64,000 bases of DNA from Epiperipatus broadwayi (lineage: Eukaryota > Onychophora > Udeonychophora > Euonychophora > Peripatidae), in assembly GCA_028023455.1 (NCBI GenBank), contig JAQFVV010006309.1, forward strand, positions 3,451,482 to 3,515,481, read 5' to 3'. The position numbers and the translations under genes are program-made. A model generated the notes under the pieces. It was given only the letters and a program-made list of their open reading frames with translations. It made no database searches and was not told where the DNA came from. This document shows, one piece after another, positions 35,759-46,949 of this stretch; position 1 is the first letter of the stretch; each line of letters opens with the position of its first letter.

Positions 35759-36825
35759 CACCTGGGTCTCATTTTATGCAGATTATTTTAATGCAATTTT
35801 GAAGTTACGCGATTCATGTTTCTTCTTAATATCTTTCATATTTCACTATATTTATTAGATATCAAGAAATTTAAATTATTAATAACTTATTTTGACTTGA
35901 AATACTGTTTTTTTTTTTCAAAAATATAACATTATATTAGCAGCTAACATGAATATGGCCTGAAGCTCTATTTAGAATCTTAGCTTCTATGTAAATAACC
36001 TACTTATACTAATGAATAAATAATAATAATAATAATAGATTTATACTTATGTATAAAAATATCGCAATAAATATTCAAAAATTCTAAACCTTTAAAACGT
36101 ATTTTGTTAGATATAACAGAAATAAACAATCTTTTAGATTTTTAAAATAAATAATGAAGATTTTATTGATTTTGTAAACTGAAAATTAACTTTCTAATGA
36201 TAATGTATAATGTTTTTGTTTTGATTGCAATCTCATTTTTTAATATAGAAACAAAATGTGAACATTTAAAATTTATTTCAATAGTAAACAAAAAAAGATA
36301 TTATTTTCTGATAAGTTAAAAACCTCTTAAATTCCAATGAGAGCTAAATAGTTATATGTCTGGATATCACAAGCATTATAAACAATTAGTAAAATCATCA
36401 TCTCAAAGTTTAATCACTGATTACACATAGCACAAGACTGTAAGTGGTGCTAATTGTACTTGTTTTTGTGATGAACCTCTTTTCTTACCAGTTCACAAAT
36501 GAATGCATATTGTCAAGTAGTGGTAATGATTAAAATATGTATAAAAAAATGTAAAATTAAATACTGTAGTTAATAAAAAAAGTAAAAAAAGTTTGTCTTG
36601 TATTAATTTTTTTCAAATATTTGAAATTTTTTATTAGTCGTACTTTATTTCATTTTTTTAATGTGAATTTTAAACTAATTTTTCCTGTTGCTTTGCTTTT
36701 ATGTGATTTTTGAAAATTACAGAACCTATCCCCCATTTTTCAAGGTAAGTTAAGTCTTTTTGTGCAATTTTTTTAATGTGGGTTTTCTGTGGAACCTATC
36801 TACAGCATAAAATGAGACCCAGGTG
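35759..36825. mobile_element. TA-flanked terminal-inverted-repeat element E2 (1.07 kb)
   Basis: The left end CACCTGGGTCTCATTTTATG and right end CATAAAATGAGACCCAGGTG are exact reverse complements over 20 bp, with TA on both sides (35757-35758, 36826-36827). The interior matches the outer parts of E1 and lacks E1's 1.2 kb insertion, so E2 is closer to the ancestral state there. Conversely, E2 has about 150 bp (36260-36425) that E1 lacks. No transposase. Confidence 0.88.
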
Positions 36826-36827
36826 TA

Positions 36828-37706
36828 TAAATTGTGACCATGTAGCTACAATGCTATATTAAAAATAAATAGAAAATTGGTAGCATTCTCCCTAAAGTTG
36901 AAATTATAAAATTAGAATGGAAAAACAATAGATTAACTTTCCCTACTAGGTTTTATTTTTAATATATCTAACATTAAAGTTTACATTTTATTAAAATAAT
37001 AATATGAACATTCTCAAACATTAATTTGTTTTTTATAATAATATGATTATTTTAATGTGCATAAATATTTGTAAAAGAGAGAAAAGTATAAAAGTCAGAT
37101 AAATATATTCTTTTGTTCTCTCTCTTTAATAATTTTACCTAATTACTAATTAATTTTGGTTTTGAAAAGCACTAAGAGAAAAATAATAAAAAAGTTCTCT
37201 TCAGTAAATTATTTAATCTATAATATTAATAAGCCAATAAGCTGATACACATGTGCTTTGCAAATAGATTATAGAAACCACTGGCGCTATATAAAAATAA
37301 ATGTCTTATTTAAATTATTTAATATTTTTTAACATTTAAGAGAGATAAAGCAGATGATTTTTTTATGCTTAGTAATATTTTTAAAATAAAAGAAAGATAA
37401 TATGCTTTTAACATTTTGTTAAAAATTTACTTTAATTAATCAGAGTTGTTTTTCTTCCTTTTTTCATTATCTCTCTCTCTAAAATGAAAAAGGCAGTATA
37501 ATTAATTTGATTATTTTGTCATCTTTTTGGCAGGAAAACAATTTTTTATTAAAAAGGAATGTCAAAAACTATGATTGTAATTTAAATTTTTCACTTGTTT
37601 TCCAATCTCAGTGTTGAAAGAGGGAAATAGCTAAACAATTTGTCAATTGATCTAATTGGTTAATATTAAATTTTGTCATGAAAAAGAGAGAATTGTGGTT
37701 GGTTGA
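36828..37706. other. AT-rich stretch, nothing recognised
   Basis: No supported feature. Confidence 0.5.
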
Positions 37707-38264
37707 AGACAGGTTTGTTCTAAAAATAGGAGTGTGGGTCAATCAGTTGACCTCAGTATCTTATATGAAGCAAGCATTCCTGACCAAGTTGTTGAAGAGA
37801 ACAGAAAAGTTGATTTAGATGTTGAAGAAAACAGTAGGAGAATTTAGCTGTTTGTACCACATTATAACTTTAGCTGTAAAAAATGTATTCTAAAATGAAG
37901 ACAACCATGTGCTAAATTTAGAAAAAAGGTAAACCTTGACTATCTCCATGTAACCTGCTACACTGAAAATAAAAAAAATTTAAAGAAAAAGATTATATCA
38001 CTGAAGTAATCTACAATCTTGTTTCCAACCAAGAGCATGAATGACTATGTATTAGCCTGACCTGGAAATATTACTGAAAAGGAAATGGATAAATTCTTGC
38101 TGTTTGGTAGCCTGAAATCTTCTATTTTCAAGTATAAAACGCCATATAAATTCATCTGAAATTGTGACGCTTTCAATAAGAAAACCTACATGGAAGTTAG
38201 AAATTACAACTGCAAAGAACTCCAAAAAAATTAAAACCATGGTACAAAATATCCTTTTATTTAA
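37707..38264 (+). pseudogene. Possible decayed coding relic, unknown family
   Basis: One plus-strand frame reads with ordinary composition for about 186 codons, broken by only six early in-frame stops (37845, 37896, 38007, 38058, 38157, 38232). It starts RQVCSKNRSVGQSVDLSILY and continues with EASIPDQVVEENRKVDLDVE. After the first stop comes LFVPHYNFSCKKCILK (a CxxC pair), and later KEMDKFLLFGSLKSSIF. I recognise no family. The minus strand also has a 77-codon open frame (38052-38285) over the last part, so the evidence is ambiguous. It could be a pseudogene, a domesticated element relic, or chance. Confidence 0.33.
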
Positions 38265-38285
38265 AGAAAAAAAATATTGAAACAA

Positions 38286-39540
38286 TAATTGATAGGAATA
38301 AATAATATTAGTAAAGTAACATTTTTTTGTAAAATGTGTTTTTATTCATTTAATTTTTTCTTTCAAAATTATAGTTTTTAGGCAATTTAATTCTTATTAA
38401 ATTTAATGTCTTTTGAACTTTTTTTATTCATTTATTTTACCCCAAAATTATACAAAGAATTAAGCTAATTTAACTCCTTATCTCTGATTAAAAAGTCACT
38501 TTTCAATTTACCTATTGAAAGGAAAATAACTATGAGAGAATAGTTAATTCAATTATTGAATAAAAATCAAATGGTTAGTCTTTTTAATATGAAACTATAC
38601 TTTTGATAAGAATGTATAAATTTAAATTATCATATGTTATTTTTTAATTTATTTTAATTATTAATCAATTAGATTTAATAATTGTTTGAAAAATATTCTA
38701 GTGTTAGGCATTTATTCTTCCACTATCAGTTATCTAAATTGGCAGTGTGTGACTTGATCTCAAATCATCTTAGAGTTTTGAGGGATTGTTTTTAAATTAT
38801 TCCAGAAAAGTTATTTTAAAGTAAAGTAGAGTAAACTGTTGTTTTTATTTATTTTTTACTCACAGTAACACTTTATAGAGGTTTTGCTTTCTGAACTAGA
38901 TTAGAACACAATGGTTATGTTAGAATTGTGTTATTTAATCTAAACAAACAATTATATATTAGAGAATAGACACTTCAGTACACTTTATTTAAAAATCATT
39001 TTTGCAGACATTACAGAATTAAAAAGATCATCATTAGTTTTGCAACACTAATCATTTATTTATAAAAACTGATAATCTCTAAAAAAAATTATTTTCATTA
39101 TAAAAGTTGTAAAAAAAAAGAAGTGAATTTTTTTAGAATTACATTTAATATAAACATTGAAATAGGAATGAAAGAATATTGACCATCTTAAACTTTAGAA
39201 CACAATTGTAAAATACATTTTTATTCTAAATAAGATCATTTTAATTCTTTTACTGTCTGCTTCAAGTATACCATTGATGGCTCTAACATGCTCTTAAATT
39301 GGCAATTTTTAAATTATTGCAGCAAATTTATGCTCATTTTAAAGCTTAAAAAGTATCGTAAGATTCTACCCTCTCTAGAATTATTTTACAAGTAAAAAAT
39401 CAATAACATATAGATTTGAAGGTACAACAGTGGAAGAAGGCAGACTTTCCTAGATGCTGATTGGTTGGTTCTTAATTTGAACAAAAGAAGAGTGCCTGTC
39501 AATAATTTTCACTGCTCCAACTTCTATTTTGATAATGAAA
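38286..39540. other. AT-rich stretch, nothing recognised
   Basis: No supported feature. Confidence 0.5.
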
Positions 39541-39790
39541 ATGAATGTTTTAGAGTGTTTTTTAATTTTTGTTTTACATATTATAAATTATTTTGATAAA
39601 ATATGCTGAAAATGAAATTATTTTAGAAAAATAGTTAAGATTTTAGTAAAAAATTTGTACTTTTACATGAACGTAAATTGTTTTGATAGAAATCAGTGCT
39701 TGTCAAATGAATGTTTTAGAGGGTTTTTTTTACATATTATAAATTGTTTTGACAAAATATGCTGAAAATATAATTATTTTGGAAAAATGA
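39541..39790 (+). repeat. Two-copy direct repeat, ~168 bp apart
   Basis: ATGAATGTTTTAGAG with TTTTACATATTATAAATT and AAAATATGCTGAAAAT occurs from 39541 and again from 39708. The second unit runs straight into the hairpin at 39791. Confidence 0.75.
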
Positions 39791-39883
39791 TCTCAATTTA
39801 TCTTCACGTAAAAGTAAATAATTTTTTACTAAAATCATTTTTAGTAAAAAAATTATTTACTTTTATGTGAAGATAAATTGAGA
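39791..39883. repeat. Near-perfect 93 bp hairpin
   Basis: TCTCAATTTATCTTCACGTA, AAAGTAAATAATTTTTTACT (39791-39834) is mirrored by AGTAAAAAAATTATTTACTT, TTATGTGAAGATAAATTGAG (39842-39883). Loop only a few bases. Arms differ at one or two sites, so this is recent or maintained. The outer phrase GTCAAATGAATGTT (39703) is also mirrored by AACATTCATTTGA (39924). Confidence 0.9.
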
Positions 39884-40675
39884 AAGAAAATCATTGATGT
39901 ACTCAACATTTTCTAATAGGTTATGAACATTCATTTGAGGTATTTTCCATTATAAAATATTTTTATAATTATAAATAAAAATTTATTTTTGAAAAAACTT
40001 TTATTCATTTTCATATTTTGACAAATTATTAATTTGCTTTTTACAAATGGAACTAAAATGAATATAATATTAAAAGATGAATATATTTTTACTGCAGATT
40101 ATGTAATTGACCAATCAAAAGTTTAGAACTTTAATTCACTAGGCTAATCGGGAATTGTACCAATTTAAAGGCTAAATGATAACAAACCTAGATGATGTTA
40201 TAATTATGAGAGACAGTACCCATAATATTTCATAAATATGTTAACTTAGTAGTTCTGATCATAATTTCTGGTGGGTTTTTTGGTTTTTATTTTCAATATT
40301 GCACTACTAAAATGCAATATATTTTTCTAATAAATTATTTATTAATTTCAAAATAATTCATTTTCAGAAACTTTATGAAATCAACCTTGCAATATTATAA
40401 GATTTAATTATATGTATGATCATTTGTATTTCTCATATTATTATTACAAGAGAATTCAATAAGAAGTTTCAAATAATACTTTTTCAGCAGAAGATTAATA
40501 ATATTTTTATATAACTTAAGAGTTACCTTTTTGTAATAGTGATCTTACATATTGTTTAATATGACATAGCATCAAAATTATCTTGAAGTATTATTTTGGA
40601 AAGCTTTATTCTTATATCTAAAGAATGTTGGAATAAAAATTTTAAATTTATATATATTGTAACCGTACATGAACT

Positions 40676-40935
40676 AACCCCACTCTTCATTGGCTTTATT
40701 TCCTGATGAGCATATTGCAGGAAGAAACTATCGATTGGCATTCCCCAATGCAGACATCACCCCACCTGCAACAATATTTCCTTCTCATCAGAGGATGTAG
40801 CACCATAGAGACTGGAAGCATCTAGAAATTTATGTTTGGTTTCTCAAATGGCACAACTAGAGTTCCATCTCACTACAACCTTACTTACCATCATCTGGTT
40901 TTGCCTAACATAGCTCAGGAGGCATGAGATTCTTA
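40676..40935. other. GC-richer unclassified block
   Basis: Balanced composition against AT-rich flanks. The plus strand has an open run from about 40678 to 40800 beginning PHSSLALFPDEHIAGRNYRL, then a stop (TAG) and more open sequence. I recognise no family. It could be an exon relic or an unknown repeat. Confidence 0.3.
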
Positions 40936-41027
40936 TGAGCAAGATGCAATGAATGACTAGTGATGCAAAATAGAATTGAACAATTAAATTAATTTTAAGT
41001 AACAACAATTATATTTAACAATTTATT

Positions 41028-41215
41028 AGCAAGTCTTCTAATATAATTCATTATTTGTATCATGTGAAAACTCATTTTCAGTTCAATTATGAGAAGAAGT
41101 CATTAGCAAGTCTTTTTAATATAGTTCATTATTCATATCCATGTGAAAACTCATTTTAGTTTAATTATGAGAAGTCATTAGCAAGTCCTTCTAATATAGT
41201 TCATTATTCATATAT
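41028..41215 (+). repeat. Tandem repeat, 2.5 units of ~75 bp
   Basis: Units start at 41028, 41104 and 41179 with TAGCAAGTC, then TAATATA(A/G)TTCATTATT, ATGTGAAAACTCATTTT and AATTATGAGAAG. The third is cut short at about 41215. Confidence 0.9.
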
Positions 41216-43111
41216 TTATTTATACACATACATTTTATTATTTTATTAAGATATAGTTAACATGTATATACATATTTATGATTCATATAGCATTTTATTA
41301 TTTTTATCATATCTTTGACATTTCCATTTAGTTGGTTCATTTGAAATAATTATTAAAATTATTATTAGAAGTATTTCTATTATTTGAACATATCCTAAAT
41401 TTTATGAAATAATTGGCGATTAAACTAATGAAATATATAACACATATATATGTGTATGAGTGTTTTTAATTAAATAATAATGATTTTCATCTCTTGTTTT
41501 CATTTTAAAGGTAAAAAAAACTATTGTTGACTTTTGACTGAAGTTAATAATTGATTGTGAAAACTTTTCTTAAGTCTAATAATATAACATTTTCATTCTT
41601 TTGTTTTATAAAAATTAATAGCTATAATTTTAATTCATATTTTATTGTAATTGAATCATTTCTAATTGCTTACCTCTAAATTTCATGCCTTCATTTATTA
41701 CTGCATTATTAAATAATTGGGGGCTGACTTGAATGGCACATTAAAACTTCTAGGCAAGGCTTGGAGTTCACATGGTGGGCAGATAGAGAGAACAAGTAGT
41801 CTCTAGCCAAAGATCATATTATGATGATTTTTCATTAGGCTGTTTGATGGTTCCATTAAGTCATTTTTTTTATTAGTCTTGTAGCTAAATCTTGTATCTC
41901 TGAATCAATTAACTATAATAATAATAATCTTCTACTGATTTTCCACACTATTTATATTATTTCTCTTTATCAGAATGGATTCACCTGATGTGTCTGCTGA
42001 ATCCAATTGGTTTTTGGTGTGTTTTTATCCAAGTTCATGCCATTAATCCCTCAATCATTGGACAATTTCTCTTTGGGGGGAACAGACCTTTAATTGGTGA
42101 CTATTTTTGATTATCTGCCTTCATGTGTTTTCAAATCTTGATTTTTTTATTGCCTGCGGCACGGTGATTCGATACCTACAATTATTCTGTCTTAGAAGTT
42201 TTTTTCAATCAGAGTTTTAATGTTTGAAGATTTTTTTATTTAATTGATAATAAAGATTTATACTTTTTTTAATTGCAACTATAAATGTATTTGCTTTGTT
42301 CTTTTTTTCATTTTGAAAAGTTTGATTTTCTTTTCATTTAACAAATTACCATTTTAATTGTGTTCAAGCACAAGTGGGTCAAATTTCATTACTTTTTCTT
42401 TAAAATATTTAGTTTTCCTTAAAATGTTATTAGTCTTTTTTTTTTTAAAAAAAAAAAAAATTACTAGTCTGACTTAAAATATTATTAGTCTTTTTAATTG
42501 GGGGGGGGGGTCTTCTAAATATATATGAGAAACAGTGTATCTGTTTCAATATATATATATATATATGCTGAATTAAATATTTTTATGGATTGTTATTATA
42601 ATAAAGAATAGAAATAGTGAGATTAGATCTATGTAAACAGAGATGACTTTTGTCTTTTTATGTTACTAGAAACTATTAATTATTATTAATTGACATTTCC
42701 CCTGCAGTTAAACAATTTTTCTCTATTAATAGCTTTTAAAAGTGGGAATTGTAATAAGTCAAATAATATCTCCAATAAGCTCCAAAGGTTTGTAGAAAAT
42801 AGTTACTGTAATCACAAAATAATCAATTAATCACCACATCCATAAAAAAAACCACACTATTTTGTCATAATATGTATTTTACCTTCGCCCAAAGACTTTT
42901 TTTAATAAATCTAAATTGTTTTTTTTTAAGTTTAAGTGAGGGTAAATTGTTTAATATATAGGTAAAATCATATGGTTGGATGTGTATATGTGATTTGAAG
43001 CATCCAAATAACTAGATTTTCCATGCCATTTTTATTTAGTTGATTTGAATATTTTTATTTTTAACTGGTAACATTTGTGGTAGTAAACCATATATGACAA
43101 AATTGGTTAGG
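41216..43111. other. AT-rich stretch, nothing recognised
   Basis: No supported gene. An (AT)n run at about 42549-42567 and a 10-base G run near 42500 are present. Confidence 0.5.
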
Positions 43112-43690
43112 TATAGATGTGATATGTTGGACTATTTCCATAATCTATGGGTGAATGTTGAATGTACAGAAAATTTTAAACTTTATTTAAACTTTTCAAA
43201 TACAAACAACTTGTTAGTAATAACACAATGTTTCGAGTAGTAGTATTCTCCATTCTTCGTCAGGTGTTACTGGGCTGATATGCACAGTGACGGTATATGT
43301 ATAGAAGTTGAACTTACATCTTTAGATTCTTGAATATTGAATTTAAGGCTGTCAAAGACAGAATAGCTCAGTTGGTTAGAGCATTTGCCTTAAATTTGAT
43401 ATTCAAGAATCTAAAGGTGTGAGTTCAACTTCTATGTGAATACTGTCACTGTGCATATGAGGCCAGCACCACCTGAAGAAGAGTGGAGAATAATACTACT
43501 TGAAATGTTGTGTAATTACTAACCAGTCTTGTCTAATTGTGTGTTATTACTAATAAGTTGTTTGTATTTGAAAAGTTTAAATAAAGTTTAAAATCTTCTG
43601 TAAATTCAACATACATTTATAGATGATGGAAATAATCCAACATATCACATCTAATAATATACCATCATCACAAACTTTCAGGCAAATATT
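43112..43690. mobile_element. Foldback element D2 carrying a tRNA-like unit
   Basis: The left arm ATAGATGTGATATGTTGGAC (43112), AACTTTATTTAAACTTTTCA and CTTGAATATTGAATTTAAGG (43329-43348) is mirrored by CCTTAAATTTGATATTCAAG (43388-43407), AAAAGTTTAAATAAAGTTT and GTCCAACATATCACATC. Palindrome centre near 43368. The 39 bp loop (43349-43387) starts with a mini-hairpin CTGTCAAAGACAG and contains an A-box. Both arms are nearly full length, so this copy is more complete than D1. It extends right to about GGCAAATA, a phrase shared with D1. Confidence 0.9.
43355..43440 (+). other. tRNA-like unit at the centre of D2
   Basis: ACAGAATAGCTCAGTTGGTT includes the A-box TAGCTCAGTTGG (43364-43375), in the hairpin loop. 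GTGTGAGTTCAACTTC (about 43417-43432), in the right arm, is a degenerate B-box. Stems other than the D arm do not close. The left arm carries the mirrored B-box side only. Confidence 0.62.
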
Positions 43691-44937
43691 GATTAGGTAT
43701 AGATCTCAAATTTCTTAGGCAATCACCCATTCAATTTCTAACTGATGAAAACATGGGTTCTCAATGTTGTATAAGTTAAACATAAATATAACAATCCTGG
43801 TTTTGCTATTGTAAAGAAAAACTAAAATTAAGATTATTTTTGTAGATTCCTATTTATGTTTAAGGTGACATAATTGAATCTTTTTAAGAAGTTTAATTAT
43901 TGCTATAAATTCAATTATCATGTCATTAAGAAACCAAATATGGATAAATAGGTTATTCTCTAAATGATTTTTTTTCTTTTTGCCGTGCAATAAAAACATT
44001 CTTGGATTATCTTCTATACTAAAACAGAAAAAATTTGCAATAAACAAATGACTTATGATTAATGATATAAATGAAATTTAATGATTTTTGCACAATAAAT
44101 ATAAAATAGAAATTATTACAATTACATATATTGCTATAGATTATAATAGTGGCCTATGGATAAGTTAATATTTCTTTACAAAGTGGCTTTATATTTTTTT
44201 GTAATAAAAAAATTATAGGATAAAGAACTAATTTGTGGCTGTTATCCAATAAGTGATATGCTTTGGGGGAGGGGGGTGAATAGCTACATAAAAAGTGATT
44301 GGCATCATATACTCTTCAAATTAGATAATGGGAATACGTAGGTCTGTTATTATTTTTATTATATTCTTCTTGTACTCATTTCCATTTAATTCTGAAGGAA
44401 TAATTATTTCAGGGCTGATTTATCTAGGTTTCATCAATACTATTTATAACCTGCACAGTTTACTGCAATAGTAGAAGAATGTATTTGGTGATAAAGTTTC
44501 CAGGATTTATTTTCCATTGGAAATGTTTAAAAAGTCTCAGTGTGTTTAAGTAAATGCAATTGTTACAAACAACTAGCTACTAGTATGTTCAAATGTCCTA
44601 TGATCTTCTGATTAATAAATTATATGATTATAACCCATTCCTAAAGCAATTAAGTTTAAGTTCTCATAGAATAATATTTTACAAATTGAAATAGTATAGA
44701 GTCACTTCAATAAACTTGTAAACAATTCCCTCTTTTTTATATCAATGTTAATTTGTCAGTTACAAGTTGGTCCACTTTTACCCAAACATCATATTGTTAT
44801 ACAATAAAGATAAATCATTGATATTTGAAAGAGGCTAAACTTTATATTAGGCATGATCTTAAAGTATTCATGAAATCATAGTTTAAATAATAAACAAAAT
44901 CTAAATTTTAGTAATTTTTAATAAACATATAATTAAA
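43691..44937. other. AT-rich stretch, nothing recognised
   Basis: No supported feature. Confidence 0.5.
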
Positions 44938-45025
44938 GGGGATTTGAACCCAGACTTTCAAGCTCTCTCTAGCCATCCACCATATCCAATGTAACCAATA
45001 CATATGACTTCATACATGTGAAATG
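44938..45025 (-). repeat. Dispersed repeat family A, terminal fragment
   Basis: Plus-strand order: GGGGATTTGAACCCAGACTT, TCAAGCTCTC, CATATCCAATGTAACCAATA, ATACATGTGAAA. Only the B-box-like end is kept. The match then stops and a family I copy follows from about 45115. Confidence 0.8.
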
Positions 45026-45114
45026 CTTGAAAACAGAAAGGGCACATATAATGAAGTTATTTGAAGAATAAATATGAAAAAAGTGATTATACAGAAAGTG
45101 AATTATTGGTTTTT

Positions 45115-45235
45115 ATGCTGGGTTTGGAAAAAGATAAGGGGGATTTAGATATAAAGGCCATAGAGTTGACAAAGATTATGTTGTGGAAATGGGATGGAGC
45201 AGAATATGGGGAAACTTAGACTGGGGAATGTAAAA
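45115..45235 (+). repeat. Dispersed repeat family I
   Basis: GGAAAAAGATAAGGGGGATT, AGATATAAAGGCC, GACAAAGATTATGTTGTGGA and AATGGGATGGAGCAGAATAT match the minus-strand copy at 20395-20535. Confidence 0.75.
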
Positions 45236-45325
45236 TTAAGTGGCTAACAGGTTTCTCTGGGCATAATTGCTGAGAGATTCTTGACTTCGTTTAAGAAGAA
45301 GCTACAGTACATCACATCAATTAGA
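45236..45325 (+). repeat. Family H repeat fragment
   Basis: AAGTGGCTAACAGGTTTCTC, GGGCATAATTGCTGAGAGAT and TCTTGACTTCGTTTAAGAAG match 3488-3545 inside element E1, and ACATCACATC follows in both. Here it directly follows the family I copy, so I and H may be parts of one larger element. Confidence 0.65.
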
Positions 45326-46139
45326 GCATGTTCAGCAATCATAATTATTTATTTATGAACGGCGATCACCAAATATATATTTAAAATATAGTCTTGCAAG
45401 GATTAATTCTACCAAATGGATACTTAACTATTTAAATGAGTAATGTAGATTAAACAGACACTCAAGTAAAATTTAATTATTTATTATATTTTTTTTACTA
45501 TTGGAATCTTTCTTAATTCTTTTTTTTTCTTTTAGCAACCCAAATTGACTCGATCTATTAATAAAATCAAAACACAAACATAAATTTGAACGCAAATTTT
45601 TTTTTTTTTTTAAATGCGATCCAAATTATTTAATAAATATTCTTTTCTCCAAGGAACATGTGTCATCATTTTCCCTACTGATGTTAACAGTCCAAGTTGA
45701 TTATGGCAACCCTAATCAAGTAGGAGTGAATTCAAGAGTGACTTACTATAAGAGTGTGCCATATTGCAACATTCAAACCCTCTCTTTCTAATATTAAATA
45801 ATATATTCAAAATCTTAAGAAAATGAGGCAAGTGTCCGCTCTTTGCTTACAGTCTTCACACATTGATTTTCTTTCAAATACCAGATTCTGCCATAAGGTT
45901 CTTCTGTTACTTATGGATGGACTTATTAACTAAACTTTTACCCCCTTCCTGTTTGCTTTCTATATCGAGCAGTTCATATTCATTCCCATATACATATTTG
46001 AAATATAATAATCAAGAGGATTATATTAACAAAACAAAAAATTTTTGATTACTAAAAATTAGTAACTTATAGTTAATTACCCTTAGTAAAAAAAAAACCT
46101 CTCTATTGTTGAAACTTTTTTTTCTTTACAATTAAGCGA
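45326..46139. other. Mixed stretch, nothing firm
   Basis: AT-rich with a moderately GC-richer part at 45640-46000. No protein or RNA feature that I can support. Confidence 0.4.
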
Positions 46140-46143
46140 CTGG

Positions 46144-46578
46144 ATTCTATTACTCTATTATGCAAGATGGAATAAAAATTCACCAAGTAATAGTTCATAA
46201 TTACCCTGATTGATCAGAGATTCAACTTTCTCCAGGTAAGCGAAGTTTTTATATGCTGGCATGAGTCCTGCACATTGTTGTCCATTGGATATTTTTGATG
46301 TCCTCAGCTAGCTGGTTAAACTTCCTCCTGTCCATGGTTGACAGTCACTTGGGTGGCTCCAAGTGAGTCAGGGAGGCATATTTCCCAAGGGGAAAGTTTC
46401 TTAAATGTTCTCTTTAGTCGGAGAACATTTTCTTGACACTGTTTAACAATATTTTCTGGCAACAGTTCTGGATCTATAACACTTTTTAAGCAAAATGGTC
46501 CTAACTACCCAAACAATAGAGAACTCTGCAATTTGTACATTTAGTATTCTTTCAAGAATGGGATTCACACTTTTAATT
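46144..46578 (-). pseudogene. Decayed protein-coding relic, family not recognised
   Basis: Read on the minus strand, protein-like segments follow one another in shifting frames. They are: SVNPILERILNVQIAEFSIV (about 46565), IDPELLPENIVKQCQENVLR then LKRTFKK (46504 to about 46400), FPLGKYASLTHLEPPK, LSTMDRRKFNQLAEDIKNIQ (about 46330 to 46280), and NGQQCAGLMPAYKNFAYLEK with VESLINQGNYELLLGEFLFH to a TAA. Composition is unlike the AT-rich noise around it. At least three frameshifts and one stop show it is dead. It could be an old exon, a retropseudogene or a transposase C-terminus; I cannot name it. No poly-A tail is evident. Confidence 0.5.
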
Positions 46579-46949
46579 TATTTTTAGCTATATTTTAGCA
46601 TTCCAATTTTTGTCCTTTTTGGTCATATTTTTCTTTCAATTAGTAAAAAAAAATCTGGATTGATTAGCGTAATAGATAACGAAATACTTTTACTATCTGA
46701 AGTTTCAACAAAGAGCTAATTACAAAAAAAAATATACACTTTTTTTCTTTACCGTCCCTTTCTAAGAATTTCAATTTAAAACAAAAACTTTTATTAGACA
46801 GAAATATGGGGGGGGAGGTAAAAGCCTGAAATCCGGGCAAAGCCGCTTGGAGAGTTGATGCTAGACAAAATCAATTAAATATATTGTTACCGGGCCGCCA
46901 CAACTTTTTTCTTTTTTTATACATTTTTTTTTTCTCTAATATTGATTAA

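Noticed and set aside
41028-41215. CRISPR-like array
   Set aside because: Units are contiguous ~75 bp tandem copies with no spacers, and the DNA is animal nuclear.
42150-42178. tRNA B-box-like GGTGATTCGATACC
   Set aside because: No A-box or stems around it; an isolated match.
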